Source: Amycolatopsis pretoriensis (GTDB lineage Bacteria; Actinomycetota; Actinomycetes; Mycobacteriales; Pseudonocardiaceae). Taken from it: 64,000 nt of DNA. The position numbers were made by a program, and so were the translations under genes. Each line of letters opens with the position of its first letter. Within the stretch, counting starts at the first letter, position 1. The stretch covers positions 744,001-808,000 of the forward strand of contig NZ_FNUJ01000001.1 of the NCBI RefSeq assembly GCF_900107925.1, written 5' to 3'. Shown piece after piece: positions 1-8,178 of the stretch. The notes beneath the pieces were generated by a model. The model was not told where the DNA came from and made no database searches. It saw nothing but the letters and a program-made list of their open reading frames with translations.

Positions 1-403
1 CCAGGCCGGCCAGGATCTCCGACTGCGCCAGGTGCTCCGCGTTGTGGATGTTCTCGATGCTGACCAGCCGGATGAAGTCCGGGTTCGCCTCGTGGTGGTC
101 GAACGTCAGCGCGGCCAGCTGCCGCAGCGCGTCCTCGGGGTCGAGGTGCCGGACGTCGAGCTGCCGCTCCAGCGAGCGGATCGTCGAGTACGCCTTCTCC
201 AGCACCGCGATGTAGAGCTGTTCCTTGCCGCCGAAGTAGTAGTAGATCATCCGCTTGGTCGTGCTCGTGCGGGCGGCGATCTCGTCGACGCGGGCGCCGG
301 TGTAGCCCTTGTCCGCGAACTCCCGCGTGGCCACCGCGAGGATGTCGGCGCGCGTGCGGTCCTTGTCGCGCTGGCGCTCGGCCTCCGACGATGGTGCGGC
401 CAC
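1..403 (-). CDS. TetR/AcrR-family transcriptional regulator (3' end outside window)
   Basis: Reading leftward from a GTG at 403, the first 134 codons of a TetR-type repressor are visible and the rest lies beyond base 1. The N-terminal helix-turn-helix is clear: RADILAVATREFADKGYTG is followed by VDEIAARTSTTKRMIYYYFG, the classical DNA-recognition helix ending in YYYF. An AAGGAG ribosome site lies 4 bases before the GTG, which fixes the start. The gene is divergent from the quinate/shikimate pair starting at 518, with 114 bp between them that hold a palindrome. By context it is the local repressor, probably sensing a shikimate-pathway aromatic precursor. The ligand domain is mostly missing, so the ligand cannot be judged. 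Confidence 0.85.
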   Translation of the reverse strand, partial: MAAPSSEAERQRDKDRTRADILAVATREFADKGYTGARVDEIAARTSTTKRMIYYYFGGKEQLYIAVLEKAYSTIRSLERQLDVRHLDPEDALRQLAALTFDHHEANPDFIRLVSIENIHNAEHLAQSEILAGL

Positions 404-480
404 CGGGCTCCTTCCGCTGCAGGTCGACGGCCCCACTCTAGCCCAGCCCTTCCCCTGGACCGCTCGCCGCGCTACCGTGA

Positions 481-499
481 ACGTACTAGTTCGTACATT
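481..499 (+). promoter_or_regulatory. Palindromic operator and -10 region of the quinate/shikimate pair
   Basis: The stretch ACGTACTAGTTCGTAC carries GTAC half sites facing each other around TAGTTC, and overlaps a TACATT hexamer (494-499) that sits 18 bases before the GTG start at 518. A CGGAGGG ribosome site follows at 503-509. A palindrome over the -10 of a catabolic gene next to a divergent TetR gene is the usual geometry for repression. That this TetR protein binds here is inference. Confidence 0.5.
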
Positions 500-517
500 A
501 ATCCGGAGGGCGTCCGC

Positions 518-1366
518 GTGACCAGCTACCTGATCGGACTCGTCGGCACCGGCATCGGGCCGTCCGCCAGCCCGGCCCTGCACGAACGCGAGGCCGACGA
601 GCTCGGCCTCCGCTACGTCTACCGCCTGCTGGACCTCGACGCGCTGCGCCGCCCGGTCGCCGACGTCCTCGCCGCCGCCCGGCTCGCCGGCTTCGACGGG
701 CTCAACGTCACGCACCCGGCCAAGCAGCTGGTGTGCGAGCACCTCGACGAGCTGTCCCCCGAAGCCGCCGCGCTCGGCGCGGTCAACACCGTCGTCTTCG
801 ACCGCGGCCGCGCGATCGGGCACAACACCGACGCGACCGGTTTCGCCCGCAGCCTCACCCGGGGCCTGCCGGACGTCCGGATGGACGAGGTCGTCCTGCT
901 GGGCGCCGGGGGAGCGGGCGCCGCGGTCGCGCACGCGCTGCTGTCCCTGGGCACCGGCCGGCTCACGGTCCACGACGTCGACCGCGAGCGTGCCGCGAAG
1001 CTCGTCGACGCGCTGCGAGCGCGGTTCGGTGCCGGACGCGCGGAACCCGGCGGCCTCGACGCCGTCCACCGCGCCGACGGCCTGGTGCACGCGACCCCGA
1101 CCGGGATGGCCGCCCACCCCGGCTCGCCGCTGCCGGCCGGGTACCTGCGGCCTGGGCTGTGGGTCGCCGACATCGTCTACCGTCCGCTGGAGACCGCGCT
1201 GCTGGCCGACGCCCGCGCCCGCGGCTGCCGCGTGCTGCACGGCGGCGGCATGGTCGTGCTGCAGGCCGCCGAGTCGTTCCGGCTGTTCACCGGCGTCGAG
1301 CCGGACCCGGCGCGGATGCTGCGCCACTTCGACGCCCTCGAAGGGGAGGCCGCCCGTGCCGCCTGA
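518..1366 (+). CDS. Quinate/shikimate dehydrogenase (catabolic, NAD-type)
   Basis: This 282-residue protein belongs to the AroE/YdiB/QsuD family, which oxidises shikimate or quinate to the 3-dehydro acid. Visible motifs are the substrate serines GPSASPALHE near the N terminus, the catalytic lysine in NVTHPAKQ (about residue 71), the aspartate in HNTDATGF, and the nucleotide loop GAGGAGAAVA. The second strand of the Rossmann fold ends in VHDVDRE, with acidic residues where NADP enzymes usually carry Arg or Ser, so NAD is the likelier cofactor. It overlaps the dehydratase gene by 11 bases. Linkage to 3-dehydroshikimate dehydratase and a TetR repressor argues for catabolism toward protocatechuate rather than aromatic biosynthesis. 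Quinate versus shikimate preference cannot be decided. Confidence 0.88.
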   Translation: MTSYLIGLVGTGIGPSASPALHEREADELGLRYVYRLLDLDALRRPVADVLAAARLAGFDGLNVTHPAKQLVCEHLDELSPEAAALGAVNTVVFDRGRAIGHNTDATGFARSLTRGLPDVRMDEVVLLGAGGAGAAVAHALLSLGTGRLTVHDVDRERAAKLVDALRARFGAGRAEPGGLDAVHRADGLVHATPTGMAAHPGSPLPAGYLRPGLWVADIVYRPLETALLADARARGCRVLHGGGMVVLQAAESFRLFTGVEPDPARMLRHFDALEGEAARAA

Positions 1367-3170
1367 ACTGCGTACCGCGATCGCCACCGTCTGCCTCTCC
1401 GGAACCCTCGAGGACAAGCTCGCCGCGGCGGCCGCGGCCGGGTTCGACGGCGTCGAGCTGTTCGAGAACGACCTGGTCGTCTCGCCGTCGAGCCCGGCCG
1501 AAATCCGCCGCCGCTGCGCGGACCTCGGCCTCTCGATCGACCTCTACCAGCCGTTCCGCGACTTCGAGGCGGTCCCGCCGGACGTCTACGCGGCCAACCT
1601 CCGCCGCGCCCGGCGCAAGTTCGACGTCATGGCCGAACTCGGCGCCGACACGGTGCTGGTCTGCTCGTCCGTCTCGCCGGACGCGATCGACGACGACGAG
1701 CTCGCCGCCGAACAGCTGCACGCGCTCTCCGAGCAAGCGGCCGAGCGAGGACTGCGGATCGCGTACGAAGCGCTGGCCTGGGGCCGCCACGTCAGCGGCT
1801 ACGAACACGCTTGGCGCATCGTGCGCCGCGCCGCGCACCCCGCCCTCGGCGTGTGCCTGGACAGCTTCCACATCCTGTCGAAGGGCCACGACCCGGCGCC
1901 GATCCGCGCGATCCCCGGCGACAAGATCTTCTTCCTGCAGCTCGCCGACGCACCCGAGCTGCCGATGGACGTCCTGCCGTGGAGCCGTCACCACCGGCTC
2001 TTCCCCGGTCAGGGCGACTTCGACCTGACGGCGTTCACCGGGCACGTCCTGGCCGCGGGCTACCGCGGCCCGCTGTCCCTGGAGGTCTTCAACGACGTCT
2101 ACCGGCAGGCCGACCCGCGCCCCGCCGCGGTCGACGCCATGCGGTCGCTGCTGGCGCTGCAGGATTCGCTCGGCGTCCTCGACGTCCCGCCCGCGCCGGC
2201 GCTGACCGGCCACGCGTTCGCCGAGGTCGTCACCGACCCGGGCGCGGGCCGGATCCTGGCGTCGCTGGGCTTCGCGCGCACCGGAATCCACCGGACCAAG
2301 CCGGTCGAGCTGTGGGAGCAGGGTGAAGCCCGGGTGGTGGTCAACGAGGGCGGCGCGGCCCACGGCGCCGTCGGCGCGGTGGCGCTGGCCAGCACCGATC
2401 CGGCGCGCTCGGCCCGCCGGGCGGAGGTCCTGCTCGCGGCGGTCCTGCCGCGGGTGCGCGGCCCGCGCGAAGCCGACCTGGCGTCGGTCGCGGCCCCGGA
2501 CGGCACCCAGGTCTTCCTCTGCGGCGACGACTGGCGCGACGACTTCGTGCACACCGGCGAAACGGTGGCCGGCGCGGGGATCCTCGGAATCGATCACGTG
2601 GCGCTCACCCAGCCCTTCGACCACTTCGACGAGGCGGCGCTGTTCTACCGTTCGGTGTTCGGGCTGACGCCGTCGCCGGTGGCCGAGTTCGCGGCCCCGT
2701 TCGGGCTGGTGCGCAGCCGTGCGGTGGCGGCGGGGGAGGTCCGGCTGACGCTGGACAGCGCCCTGGTCCGCCGCGGCGAATGGGCGCCGGCGGTCCCCGA
2801 ACCGCAGCACGTCGCGTTCGCCTGCGCGGACGCGCTCGCGGCGGCCGCGGCGATGCGGGCCGCGGGCGCACCGCTGCTGGACGTCCCGGCCAACTACTAC
2901 GACGACCTCGACGCCCGCCTGGATCTGCCGGCCGAGCGGCTGGCCGGGCTGCGGGAGCACTCGGTCCTCTACGACCGCGACGCCCACGGCGAGTTCCTGC
3001 ACTTCTACACGGCGCTGGCCGGGGCGCGGGTGTTCTTCGAGGTCGTGCAGCGGATCGGCGGGTACCGCGGGTACGGCGTGGTCAACGCCCCGGTGCGGAT
3101 GGCCGCCCACCGCGCGCGCCGGGACGCGAGAGCGCCCGCCCCACCGGCCAAAACCACTTCACGCGCGTGA
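1356..3170 (+). CDS. 3-dehydroshikimate dehydratase fused to an HPPD-like domain (QuiC1/QsuB type)
   Basis: The 604-residue protein has two parts. Residues 1-275 form a xylose-isomerase-like TIM barrel that converts 3-dehydroshikimate to protocatechuate. Its metal ligands appear as E138 (AYEAL), D169 (CLDSFH), Q195 (FLQLAD) and E243 (LEVFND), with the spacing expected of bacterial 3-dehydroshikimate dehydratases. Residues 290-604 resemble 4-hydroxyphenylpyruvate dioxygenase, with the metal triad H414 (IDHVAL), H485 (QHVAF) and E562 (FFEVVQR). This fusion is known from Pseudomonas QuiC1 and Corynebacterium QsuB; the dioxygenase activity of the C-terminal half remains unclear in that family. 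The GTG start overlaps the dehydrogenase gene, giving translational coupling. A terminator follows the stop. Confidence 0.9.
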   Translation: MPPELRTAIATVCLSGTLEDKLAAAAAAGFDGVELFENDLVVSPSSPAEIRRRCADLGLSIDLYQPFRDFEAVPPDVYAANLRRARRKFDVMAELGADTVLVCSSVSPDAIDDDELAAEQLHALSEQAAERGLRIAYEALAWGRHVSGYEHAWRIVRRAAHPALGVCLDSFHILSKGHDPAPIRAIPGDKIFFLQLADAPELPMDVLPWSRHHRLFPGQGDFDLTAFTGHVLAAGYRGPLSLEVFNDVYRQADPRPAAVDAMRSLLALQDSLGVLDVPPAPALTGHAFAEVVTDPGAGRILASLGFARTGIHRTKPVELWEQGEARVVVNEGGAAHGAVGAVALASTDPARSARRAEVLLAAVLPRVRGPREADLASVAAPDGTQVFLCGDDWRDDFVHTGETVAGAGILGIDHVALTQPFDHFDEAALFYRSVFGLTPSPVAEFAAPFGLVRSRAVAAGEVRLTLDSALVRRGEWAPAVPEPQHVAFACADALAAAAAMRAAGAPLLDVPANYYDDLDARLDLPAERLAGLREHSVLYDRDAHGEFLHFYTALAGARVFFEVVQRIGGYRGYGVVNAPVRMAAHRARRDARAPAPPAKTTSRA

Positions 3171-3173
3171 CCG

Positions 3174-3205
3174 CCGCCCCGGGAAGCCTTTCCCGGGGCG
3201 GTTTT
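3174..3205 (+). terminator. Rho-independent terminator of the quinate/shikimate operon
   Basis: A 12-bp GC-rich stem (CCGCCCCGGGAA pairing with TTCCCGGGGCGG) with a short loop is followed by TTTT. It lies 3 bases after the dehydratase stop. Confidence 0.85.
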
Positions 3206-3376
3206 CGTCGCGCGGCCCACGAGCGGCCGCGCGGCTTTCCGCTGTCCTGCGGTGAAAAACGGCCCGGACACCTTCCTATCAGGACGACTTCCGCCGCCCG
3301 TTCGTCAGTTCCCGGTAACCATCCGGCTACTGCGCGTACAACTCCCCGGTGCGTTTACAACGTTCCGGCAACCGCC

Positions 3377-3430
3377 TTGACACCGCCTGTGGTACGTACC
3401 ACTCTAACCCCAACATTGGTCTACACCATT
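3377..3430 (+). promoter_or_regulatory. dasA promoter with two DasR-like palindromes
   Basis: A consensus -35 TTGACA lies at 3377-3382. A perfect 14-bp palindrome GTGGTACGTACCAC (3389-3402) fills the space to a weak -10 near 3401-3408. A second near-palindrome ATTGGTCTACACCATT (3415-3430) follows. Both resemble the DasR-responsive element of Streptomyces (ACTGGTCTAGACCACT), a GntR/HutC-type operator; the second differs from its TGGTCTAGACCA core at one position. Placement between and just after the promoter boxes fits repression relieved by an amino-sugar phosphate. The regulator is not in this window. Confidence 0.65.
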
Positions 3431-3477
3431 TGGGGCGCTCGGCCGCGGTTGGCCGGGCAGGGAAAGGACGGCATCGA

Positions 3478-4782
3478 GTGAAACGCTGGCTCAAGCTGGC
3501 GGCGGGCGCCGCCGCATTCACGCTCGCGACCGCAGGCTGCGCGGGCTCCAGCGGAACCGACACGGCCGCTTCGTCGAGCGGCGCTCCCGCGCAGCTCAGC
3601 GGCGACGTCACGGTCTGGCTGATGACGGGGTCCGCGCCGGCCACGCTGACCGACGCGCTCAACAAGGAGTTCGAGGCCGCGCACCCCGGCGTCAAGGTCA
3701 AGTACGAAGTCCAGCAGTGGGACGGCATCCAGCAGAAGCTGACCACCGCGCTGGCCAGTGGCGCCCCGCCGGACGTCATCGAAATCGGCAACACGCAGAC
3801 CGCGTCCTTCGCCGCGCAGGACGGCGTGCTGACCGACCTGACCGCGGACAAGGACAGCTTCAACGGCGCGCAGTGGCTGAAGGGCCTCGCCGACTCGGGC
3901 ACCTACGACGGCAAGGTCTACGGCGTCCCGTTCTACGCGGCCAACCGCGAGGTCATCTACCGCAAGGACATGTTCGAGCAGGCCGGCATCGCCAAGCCGC
4001 CGACGTCGAACGACGAGTGGGTCGACGCGATCACCAAGCTGAAGACGAAGTTCGGCTCCGACCCCGACTTCCAGGCGCTCTACATGCCGGGTCAGAACTG
4101 GTACGCGCTGCTGTCGTTCATCTGGGACAACGGCGGTGACATCGCCCAGCCCGACGGCAAGAACTTCAAGGCGACGCTGGACAGCGCCGGCGCGAAGGCG
4201 GGCCTCGACTTCTACAAGAAGCTCGTCGACACCTCCGGCACCAAGGCCCCGAAGGACGCCGACGAGGCCAAGCCGCAGCAGGCGACCGTGTACGGCGCCG
4301 GCAAGGTGGCCATGATGATCGGCCTCCCGTGGGAGCTCGCGACCGCGGCCAAGACCGACGCGAGCCTGACCGGCAAGACCGGCGCCTTCGCGATCCCGAG
4401 CAAGAACGCGGGCCAGGCCGCCCCGGTCTTCCTGGGCGGCTCCAACCTGGCGATCCCGGCCAACAGCAAGAACGCCGCCGCGGCCAAGGAGTACATCAAG
4501 CTGCTCTCCAGCCCGAAGTACCAGAGCCAGCTCGCCGCCGCCGGCGTGGTGCCCGGCACGTCGACCGACCTCACCGGCCTGGACAAGGACCCGCTGGGCA
4601 GCGTGATGGCGAAGGCTTCGGCCAACGGCAAGGCCGTGCCGGCCAGCCCGAAGTGGGGTGACGTGGAGTCCGGCCAGAACCCGGTCAAGGACATGCTGAC
4701 CGCGTACCTGACCGGCAAGAAGACGCTCGACCAGGCGACCGCCGACGCCAACGCAGCGCTGAACAAGCTCATCGGCGGATGA
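3478..4782 (+). CDS. dasA: Sugar ABC transporter substrate-binding lipoprotein, DasA-like
   Basis: This 434-residue lipoprotein captures an oligosaccharide outside the membrane. The N terminus KRWLKLAAGAAAFTLATAGC is a lipoprotein signal with the lipobox Cys near residue 21. The rest is a family 1 extracellular solute-binding fold. Segments such as DVIEIGNTQ, TYDGKVYGVPFYA, NWYALLSFIWDNGG and VFLGGSNLAIP resemble DasA, the chitobiose receptor of Streptomyces. The GTG start is preceded by GGGAAAGGA. The stop overlaps the next gene by four bases. DasR-like palindromes upstream and a GH3 N-acetylglucosaminidase downstream support N,N'-diacetylchitobiose as substrate. Another beta-disaccharide cannot be excluded from sequence alone. 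Confidence 0.8.
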   Translation: MKRWLKLAAGAAAFTLATAGCAGSSGTDTAASSSGAPAQLSGDVTVWLMTGSAPATLTDALNKEFEAAHPGVKVKYEVQQWDGIQQKLTTALASGAPPDVIEIGNTQTASFAAQDGVLTDLTADKDSFNGAQWLKGLADSGTYDGKVYGVPFYAANREVIYRKDMFEQAGIAKPPTSNDEWVDAITKLKTKFGSDPDFQALYMPGQNWYALLSFIWDNGGDIAQPDGKNFKATLDSAGAKAGLDFYKKLVDTSGTKAPKDADEAKPQQATVYGAGKVAMMIGLPWELATAAKTDASLTGKTGAFAIPSKNAGQAAPVFLGGSNLAIPANSKNAAAAKEYIKLLSSPKYQSQLAAAGVVPGTSTDLTGLDKDPLGSVMAKASANGKAVPASPKWGDVESGQNPVKDMLTAYLTGKKTLDQATADANAALNKLIGG

Positions 4783-5765
4783 CAGCGACCGCGAATGTGA
4801 CGATGCCGGCGGGGGCGACCCCGCCGGCATCGCCGCGCGACGCGCGGGCCGAGAAGCGCAGGCGGGGCCGGTTCGGCGACCGGGTGCTCCCGTACCTGCT
4901 GCTCCTCCCCGCTCTCGTGGCGATCCTCGTGCTGCTCGCCTGGCCGCTGGTCCAGGTGCTCGCGATCAGCTTCCGCAAGCTCGACATCGGCCAGCTCATC
5001 TCCGGCAAGACGATCTGGATCGGCCTCGACAACTACACGAACACGCTCTCGGACCCCGAGTTCTGGACGATCACGGTCCGGACGCTCGTCTTCACGGCGG
5101 CGATCGTGGCCGCCACCATCCTCGGTGGCCTGCTGCTCTCGGTGCTCATGCGCCACCTCGACCCGGTCGTGCGGATCATCCTGCAGGTGACGCTCGTGCT
5201 GGCCTGGGCGACCCCGGTGATCGCGACGACCACGGTGTTCCAGTGGATCTTCGACGAGCAGTACGGCATCCTCAACAAGACCCTCGACCGGCTCGGGTTC
5301 CACAGCTTCATCGGGTTCTCCTGGTTCTCCAGCGGACCCAGCACGCTGACCGTGATCGGGCTGCTCATCGTGTGGCAGGCCGTGCCGTTCGTGACGTTCT
5401 CGCTGTACGCGGGCCTGATCGGCGTGCCGCGCGAGCAGTACGAGGCCGCCGGCATCGACGGCGCCAGCGGGTGGCAGACGTTCCGCGCGGTCACCTGGCC
5501 CGCGATCCGGCCGATCACCACGATGGTGACCTTCCTGTCGGTGCTGTGGGACTTCAACGCGTTCGCCCAGATCTGGGCGATCCGCGAGGGCGGCCCGGAC
5601 GGCGGGAGCACCACGCTGGCCGTCGTGCTCTACCTCAAGGGCATCGCGGGCAACCACTTCGGCGCGGCGGGCGCGATCGCGACCCTGATGCTGATCGTGC
5701 TGGCGCTCATCACCGGCCGGTACATCCAGCTGCTGGTCCGGACCCCGGAAGGTGATCTGAAGTGA
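4779..5765 (+). CDS. dasB: ABC transporter permease, MalF-type, DasB-like
   Basis: A 328-residue inner-membrane permease of the binding-protein-dependent sugar class. About six hydrophobic helices are visible. The cytoplasmic EAA loop reads EQYEAAGIDGASGWQTFRAVTWPAIRP in its central part and would contact the ATPase. The ATG overlaps the dasA stop (ATGA); its own stop overlaps dasC in the same way, so the three are translationally coupled. No ATPase gene is in the operon. In Streptomyces this importer borrows the shared ATPase MsiK, and the same is inferred here. Confidence 0.85.
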   Translation: MTATANVTMPAGATPPASPRDARAEKRRRGRFGDRVLPYLLLLPALVAILVLLAWPLVQVLAISFRKLDIGQLISGKTIWIGLDNYTNTLSDPEFWTITVRTLVFTAAIVAATILGGLLLSVLMRHLDPVVRIILQVTLVLAWATPVIATTTVFQWIFDEQYGILNKTLDRLGFHSFIGFSWFSSGPSTLTVIGLLIVWQAVPFVTFSLYAGLIGVPREQYEAAGIDGASGWQTFRAVTWPAIRPITTMVTFLSVLWDFNAFAQIWAIREGGPDGGSTTLAVVLYLKGIAGNHFGAAGAIATLMLIVLALITGRYIQLLVRTPEGDLK

Positions 5766-6592
5766 GGAAACCGCTGTCGCAGCGGATCGTGCTGTCGGTC
5801 GTCGGCGTCATCGTGGCGCTGCTGATCGTCTTCCCGACGTACTGGATGTTCGTCACGTCGCTGCGCACGCCCGGCGAGATCCTCTCGCCCAAGTACGACC
5901 TCATCCCGACGTCGTTCTCGTTCGGCAACTTCGCCACCGCGCTCGGCAAGGACAACTTCCCGGTCTACCTGATGAACAGCCTGATCGTCACGGTCGGGTC
6001 GGTGCTGTGCGCGCTGGTCGCCGGGACGCTGGCGGCCATCCCGCTCTCGCGGCTGCGCTTCACCGGCCGCAAGGGCTTCCTGGTCCTGGTCATGGTGGCG
6101 CAGCTGGCGCCGGTGTCGGCCCTGTTCATCCCGCTGTTCCTGCTGATGCGGGACGCCGGGCTGCTCAACACGCTGCCGTCGCTGCTGCTGATCTACTTCG
6201 CGACCACGCTGCCGTTCACGGTCTGGATGCTCTACGGGTTCGTCAACGGGATCCCGTACGAGCTGGAGGAGGCCGCGATGATCGACGGCTGCAGCCAGAC
6301 CGGCGCGTTCCGCCGGGTGACGCTGCCGCTGCTCGGCCCGGGCCTGGTCACCACCTCGGTGTTCAGCTTCATCACAGCGTGGAACGAGTACCTGTTCGCG
6401 CTGGTCTTCATCCGGGACAAGCAGAAGGAGACGCTGCCGGTGTGGCTGGCGTCGTTCCGCACGGCGTTCGCGACCGACTGGGGTGGCGTCATGGCCGCGT
6501 CGGTCATCTACGCGGTCCCGGCGCTGGTGTTCTTCCTGATCGTGCAGCGCAAGCTCGTGGCCGGCGTGGCCGCCGGCGCGGTGAAGGGGTAG
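5762..6592 (+). CDS. dasC: ABC transporter permease, MalG-type, DasC-like
   Basis: This 276-residue protein is the second membrane subunit of the importer. It has six predicted helices and an EAA loop with ELEEAAMIDGCSQTGAFRRV, typical of MalG-type carbohydrate permeases. The GTG start overlaps the dasB stop by four bases. The GH3 glycosidase gene begins 3 bases after its stop. As with dasB, energy must come from an ATPase encoded elsewhere. Confidence 0.85.
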   Translation: MRKPLSQRIVLSVVGVIVALLIVFPTYWMFVTSLRTPGEILSPKYDLIPTSFSFGNFATALGKDNFPVYLMNSLIVTVGSVLCALVAGTLAAIPLSRLRFTGRKGFLVLVMVAQLAPVSALFIPLFLLMRDAGLLNTLPSLLLIYFATTLPFTVWMLYGFVNGIPYELEEAAMIDGCSQTGAFRRVTLPLLGPGLVTTSVFSFITAWNEYLFALVFIRDKQKETLPVWLASFRTAFATDWGGVMAASVIYAVPALVFFLIVQRKLVAGVAAGAVKG

Positions 6593-6595
6593 CCG

Positions 6596-8035
6596 GTGAC
6601 ATCCGCCGAGAAGCTCGCCGAAGCCGTCCTCCTGCCCGGGTTCGCCGGGACCACGGCGCCGGACTGGCTCCGCCGCCGGGTCGCCGACGGCTTGGGCGGG
6701 GTGGTCCTGTTCGGCCGCAACGTCGTCGACGACGAGCAGGTCGCCGCGCTCACCGCGCAGCTGCGGGGTGAACGCGACGGCGTCGTGGTCGGGATCGACG
6801 AGGAGGGCGGGGACGTCACCCGCCTGGACGTCGGCACGGGTTCTTTCGTGCCGGGGCCGCTGGCCCTCGGCGCGGCCGACGACCCGGAGCTGACCACGGC
6901 GGTCGCCGCGGCGCTCGGCGAACGGCTGGCGGCCTGCGGCGTCACGCTGAACCTGGCGCCGTGCGCGGACCTGACCCTGGCGGCCGAGGACCCGATCATC
7001 GGCGTCCGGGCGTTCGGGTCGGACCCGGCGAAGGCGTCACCGCACGTCGCGGCGTACGTGACGGGTCTGCAGAAGTACGGCGTCGCGGCGTGCGCCAAGC
7101 ACTTCCCGGGCCACGGTGCGGCGACCGAAGACTCCCACGTCGCGCTGCCGGTGCTGCCCCGGACGGTCGAGGAGCTGCGGGAGATCGAGCTGGTCCCGTT
7201 CGCCGCGGCGATCCGGGCGGGGGTGCGCTCGGTGATGTCGGGCCACCTGGTCGTCCGCGCGTGGGGCGAGGAGCCGGCGACGCTCAACCGGGTCGCGCTC
7301 ACCGACGTCCTGCGCGGCGAGCTCGGCTTCACGGGTGCGGTGATCACCGACGCCCTGGAGATGGGCGCGGTGTCGGGCGCGTACGGCAAGCACGACGGCC
7401 TCGGCCGCTCCGCCGTCCGGGCGCTGGCCGCGGGCGCGGACGCGCTGTGCCTCGGCGGTGCGGCGTTCGAACCCGAGCACCTGGACGCGTGCGTGTCGGC
7501 GATCGTGGCCGCGGTCGCGGCGGGGGAGCTGCCCCTGGAGCGGCTGGCGGAGGCGGCCGCACGGACGGCGGCGCTGGGCACCGACCCGGCCCCGGCTTCG
7601 GTGGGCCCGGTGGACCGGCGGCTCGGCCTCGAGGCGGCGCGCAAGGCGCTGCGCGTCCAGGGTTCGCCTCGGCTGGCCGGACCGCCGTTGGTGGTCGACG
7701 TCCAGACGGAGCCGACGATCGCGGCGGGCCCGATGCCGTGGGGCCTCGGCGCGCACCTGGCCGAGCTGGTGCCGGGCACGCGGACGCTGACGGCGACCCC
7801 GGACGACGTCGCCGAGGTGCTGGCGGCGGCGCGGGAGGTGCGCAGCGTCGTCGTGGTGACGCGGGAGGCGCACCGGCACCCGCGGGTGCGCGAGCTGCTG
7901 GCCGCGTTGTCCACTGTGGACTTCATCCGCGTGGAGACCGGGGTCCCGGGACCGCCTGATGGCGACGGGCCGCGGATCGACACGTTCAGTGGTTCGTACG
8001 TGAGCCTGCGCGCGGCGGCCGAGTACCTGGCCTGA
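6596..8035 (+). CDS. Family GH3 beta-N-acetylglucosaminidase (NagZ/DasD-like)
   Basis: This 479-residue cytoplasmic enzyme (no signal peptide) carries the NagZ-type GH3 signatures. These are the sugar-binding motif KHFPGHG at 168-174, the mobile loop TEDSH whose H181 acts with its Asp as acid/base, and the nucleophile D252 in ITDALEMGAV. The loop His/Asp dyad marks GH3 N-acetylglucosaminidases, as opposed to GH3 beta-glucosidases. Such enzymes release GlcNAc from chito-oligosaccharides or peptidoglycan fragments. As the last gene of the DasABC-like operon it would split imported chitobiose in the cell, as DasD is described to do in Streptomyces. The C-terminal 120 residues lack recognisable catalytic motifs. 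A terminator follows. Confidence 0.85.
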   Translation: MTSAEKLAEAVLLPGFAGTTAPDWLRRRVADGLGGVVLFGRNVVDDEQVAALTAQLRGERDGVVVGIDEEGGDVTRLDVGTGSFVPGPLALGAADDPELTTAVAAALGERLAACGVTLNLAPCADLTLAAEDPIIGVRAFGSDPAKASPHVAAYVTGLQKYGVAACAKHFPGHGAATEDSHVALPVLPRTVEELREIELVPFAAAIRAGVRSVMSGHLVVRAWGEEPATLNRVALTDVLRGELGFTGAVITDALEMGAVSGAYGKHDGLGRSAVRALAAGADALCLGGAAFEPEHLDACVSAIVAAVAAGELPLERLAEAAARTAALGTDPAPASVGPVDRRLGLEAARKALRVQGSPRLAGPPLVVDVQTEPTIAAGPMPWGLGAHLAELVPGTRTLTATPDDVAEVLAAAREVRSVVVVTREAHRHPRVRELLAALSTVDFIRVETGVPGPPDGDGPRIDTFSGSYVSLRAAAEYLA

Positions 8036-8046
8036 CCGTTCGTTCC

Positions 8047-8084
8047 GACGAAGCCCCGCCTTCTGGCGGGGCTTCGTCCTTTTT
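8047..8084 (+). terminator. Rho-independent terminator of the das-like operon
   Basis: A 14-bp perfect stem (GACGAAGCCCCGCC with its complement) closed by a TTCT loop is followed by CCTTTTT, 12 bases after the GH3 stop. Confidence 0.9.
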
Positions 8085-8178
8085 GCCGCACCTTCACAAG
8101 GCGTCAGCGGATTTGTACGGGCCTTGTACCGGCGGTCGCCATGCTGTCCCCACAACGAAATCCTGGAGGGACGGACCC

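Noticed and set aside
990..1355. Upstream extension of the dehydratase frame
   Set aside because: It runs inside the dehydrogenase gene in another frame and has the Arg/Pro-rich composition of a shadow; family length and the GTG at 1356 fit better.
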